Shown here piece by piece: positions 62,041 to 64,000 of a stretch of DNA of 64,000 nt. The stretch is from Bradyrhizobium diazoefficiens USDA 110. GTDB taxonomy: Bacteria; Pseudomonadota; Alphaproteobacteria; Rhizobiales; Xanthobacteraceae. The notes under the pieces were generated by a model. That model was not told the DNA's origin. It searched no databases and was given only the letters and a program-made list of their open reading frames with translations. The stretch is taken from assembly GCF_000011365.1 (NCBI RefSeq), contig NC_004463.1:5070001-5134000 (forward strand), written 5' to 3'. Within the stretch, counting starts at the first letter, position 1. The number at the start of each line of letters is the position of its first letter. Both the position numbers and the translations under genes were made by a program.

Positions 62041-62721
62041 CATGCCGAGAAGCGACTGTCCCGTCCGCAGCGCGACGAAGCTGGCACGCTGATTGACACC
62101 CTTGTTGCCGAAATCGATCAGACCGGAAATCGTCAGCACTCGATTGGCGCCGGCCGTGGCTTGCAAGTTCAGCTTGTCGCCGACGGTAGCTCCGAGATTC
62201 TTGGCGAGTTCGGTGCCGATGATGACGTCCTCACTGGTCAAACGCGCCTCGCCGGCCGCGATGTAGTCCGGCACCTTGACGATGTCGAAATACGTTTCCG
62301 GTTCGATCCCTGTCAGCGTCACCGCCCGGCTGGCGTCGCCACGTATGGCCAGAACAGATCCGGTGATGGTCGGCGAGACCGCGGTGACTTCGGGCATGGC
62401 GAGCATCTGGCCGCGGATCTTCGGCCACTGGTCGATCGAGATCACCCGCTGGCTCGGACGCTGCACTGCAGCATCCTCGATCTCCCCGGCGGCATTGCGC
62501 AAGGGACGCGCCACCTGATCCGGCGTGAGGAGCTGGATCTGGGGCTGGGAGGTCAGCACGCGCTTGATAAAATTCGCCTCGAGGCCGGCGAGCATCGCAG
62601 ACATGAAGACGATCACACCGACGCCGATCGAGATGCCGCCGACGATGAAGATGGTTTGCAACCTCCCCTCTCGCAGGAATCGTACGGCGGCAATCCACTC
62701 GAATGGGAGCCAGTGGTTCAT
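62041..62721 (-). pseudogene. MacB/FtsX-type ABC transporter permease, 3'-truncated
   Basis: MNHWLPFEWIAAVRFLREGRLQTIFIVGGISIGVGVIVFMSAMLAG: first membrane helix after an FtsX-like start, then a periplasmic MacB-PCD domain ([30 protein letters not shown]). Homology stops at 62041 precisely where the P-type ATPase fragment begins on the other strand, so the remaining membrane helices are gone. It overlaps the preceding membrane-fusion-protein gene by 4 nt (ATGA). The open frame continues to 61894 as antisense ATPase. Confidence 0.85.
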
Positions 62722-63992
62722 GGCAGGACGGGGCGCACGCGCTGCCCGGTAAGGACGCCGGAACTCTGCGGGATCGCAATGTCGCCGGGCTGCATCCCCT
62801 CGACAATTTCGATCTGGCTGTTGCCGCGCAAGCCGACCTTCACCGGATGCTTTGCGGCCCGGCCGTTCTTTACGGTCATCACCCATGCTTGCCCCGACAG
62901 GATCTCACGCACCGAGCGCACAGGAAGGACCTCGGCATTGTCCTTCGCTGCGACCTCAATGTCGACCGAGACCGTCATATCCTGACGTAAATAGTCCGGC
63001 GGCTCCTTTACCGTCAGTTTCACCTCCACGGTCGCGCGGGAAATGTCGACGCCGGGATTGATGTAGGTGACGGTCGCAGAAAAGTGCCGATCCGGATAGG
63101 CATCGGCAGATGCGAGCGCCGTCTGCCCGAGCGCGAGCCTGCCGAGGTTCCGCTCATCGATCTGGAGCACCAGTTGCAGTTCACCCGAGGGGGCCAGAAC
63201 CAACAAGGCCTTCCCCGCCTGCACCACGGTGCCGCGTTCCACGCTACGGGTGATGAGAACGCCGTCGCGGGGGGCAACGATCGTGGCATAGCCCAGGCGA
63301 GATTCTGCGGTGTCGAGGTTGGCGCGTGCCTGATTGAGCTGTGTCTGCGCCATGACGTGATCGCTGCCGCCGGGGCTCGCGGTATAGACCTGAAATTCCG
63401 TCGCGCGCTTTGCGGCACGCGCGACATCGAGCGTCTTCTGCGCGTCGTCGAGGGCGGCTCGCGTCGCATAGCCGTTGCGTTCGAGCTGCGCGGTACGGTC
63501 ATAAGTCTGCTGGGCGTTCCGAAGCGTCGCCTCGGCCTGGGTCTGCGCTTCCTTCGCCGAAGGAAGCGTGAGCTCCTCGAGCTGCCTGATGCGCGCTTCG
63601 GCCTGCGCGACCGCGCCCTGCGCTTGCACCACGCTCGCCTTCGACTCACGCGCCTCAAGGGCAATCAGCGGCTGGCCCTTGGTGACCCTCTCGCCCTCCT
63701 GGACCAGCACATCCTCCACGGTCCCGGTAATCTGACTGCCGATCTCCACCCGGTATGGCGTCTCGACATGCCCGCTCGCCACTACGGTTTCAACCAATCG
63801 TCCACGTGCGACCCGATCGACCACGACGGCAGGTCCGAGCAGGACCCGGATGCCCTGCCATGCGCCAAGGCCGAGCAGGACAACAACCGTCAGGAGGAAC
63901 CATTTATGAGTGATGATGCCCGACCAGGCCGACGCGACGGAAATCGGGTCGATGCGTCTTTGATTTGGTAATGGTAGACTTTGTTCGGCCAT
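62718..63992 (-). CDS. Efflux periplasmic adaptor (HlyD/MacA-type membrane fusion protein)
   Basis: 424 residues. One N-terminal helix (WFLLTVVVLLGLGAWQGI), then the biotinyl-lipoyl half-motifs (GSQITGTVEDVLVQEGERVTKGQPLIAL and IVAPRDGVLITRSVERGTVVQAG) flanking a long alpha-hairpin (QAQGAVAQAEARIRQLEEL...). A beta-barrel and membrane-proximal domain (KHPVKVGLRGNSQIEIVEGMQPGD) complete the adaptor. It would link an inner-membrane MacB-like transporter to an outer-membrane channel. The partner permease downstream is truncated, so this system is probably non-functional unless another permease substitutes. Confidence 0.9.
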   Translation of the reverse strand: MAEQSLPLPNQRRIDPISVASAWSGIITHKWFLLTVVVLLGLGAWQGIRVLLGPAVVVDRVARGRLVETVVASGHVETPYRVEIGSQITGTVEDVLVQEGERVTKGQPLIALEARESKASVVQAQGAVAQAEARIRQLEELTLPSAKEAQTQAEATLRNAQQTYDRTAQLERNGYATRAALDDAQKTLDVARAAKRATEFQVYTASPGGSDHVMAQTQLNQARANLDTAESRLGYATIVAPRDGVLITRSVERGTVVQAGKALLVLAPSGELQLVLQIDERNLGRLALGQTALASADAYPDRHFSATVTYINPGVDISRATVEVKLTVKEPPDYLRQDMTVSVDIEVAAKDNAEVLPVRSVREILSGQAWVMTVKNGRAAKHPVKVGLRGNSQIEIVEGMQPGDIAIPQSSGVLTGQRVRPVLP

Positions 63993-64000
63993 GGCTACGC

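Overview
The window looks like the chromosome of a Bradyrhizobium-type alphaproteobacterium. Supporting points are a phosphatidylcholine synthase (Pcs), a complete ndvC-ndvD-ndvB locus for cyclic beta-(1,3)(1,6)-glucan (known from Bradyrhizobium japonicum), HspQ, SdhE next to Mfd, IalB, GlmU/GlmS, Bradyrhizobium-style intergenic palindromes and high GC. The genus is an inference from gene content, not a measured identity.

Positions 1-43700 are ordinary, densely packed core chromosome. In order they carry: a MerR regulator cut by the window edge, with its promoter; a TPR protein; an Mpo1-like membrane protein; an acetylornithine-transaminase-family gene preceded by a short, extremely arginine-rich ORF and a strong terminator, which looks like a ribosome-mediated attenuator; quinone reductase; TerC and Pcs; a UbiH-family hydroxylase; an AEC transporter; HspQ; IalB; a peptide-binding protein followed by a degenerate AMP-ligase-like protein and a degenerate GGDEF protein; a fatty acid desaturase and CspA; a cupin/aldo-keto reductase/SDR operon divergent from a LysR gene; Mfd/SdhE and RecG; two NAD(P)-dependent reductases; DUF502; GlmS and GlmU; a SPOR-like envelope protein; and the ndv locus.

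A tRNA-Lys (43708-43783) marks a sharp change. From about 43.8 to 62.0 kb the DNA is accessory. It holds many short hypothetical ORFs, small secreted or membrane peptides, long non-coding gaps, dispersed short repeats, an IS110-family element, the possible end of an IS21-type element, and a striking number of broken genes. The breaks are of two kinds. Some are single-base frameshifts (DNA ligase, sensor histidine kinase, secreted protein, HEPN protein). Others are fragments joined end to end with no spacer: esterase against chloroperoxidase at about 44683, OLD/GajA-type nuclease into AraC at about 59310, HEPN into a copper-type P-type ATPase at about 61637, and P-type ATPase against an ABC permease at about 62040. 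The 59-62 kb stretch contains remnants of a defence-like module (OLD-family ATPase/TOPRIM nuclease, an unknown small gene, and a divergent HEPN protein with an intact RNALAH motif). The window ends in a membrane-fusion-protein/ABC-permease efflux operon whose permease is cut by the last junction.

The most promising new biology is the arginine-rich leader ORF plus terminator at 3518-3706. Next come the defence-module remnant and its chimeric ORFs, the IS110 element with a structured non-coding flank (a bridge-RNA candidate), and the frameshifted histidine kinase.
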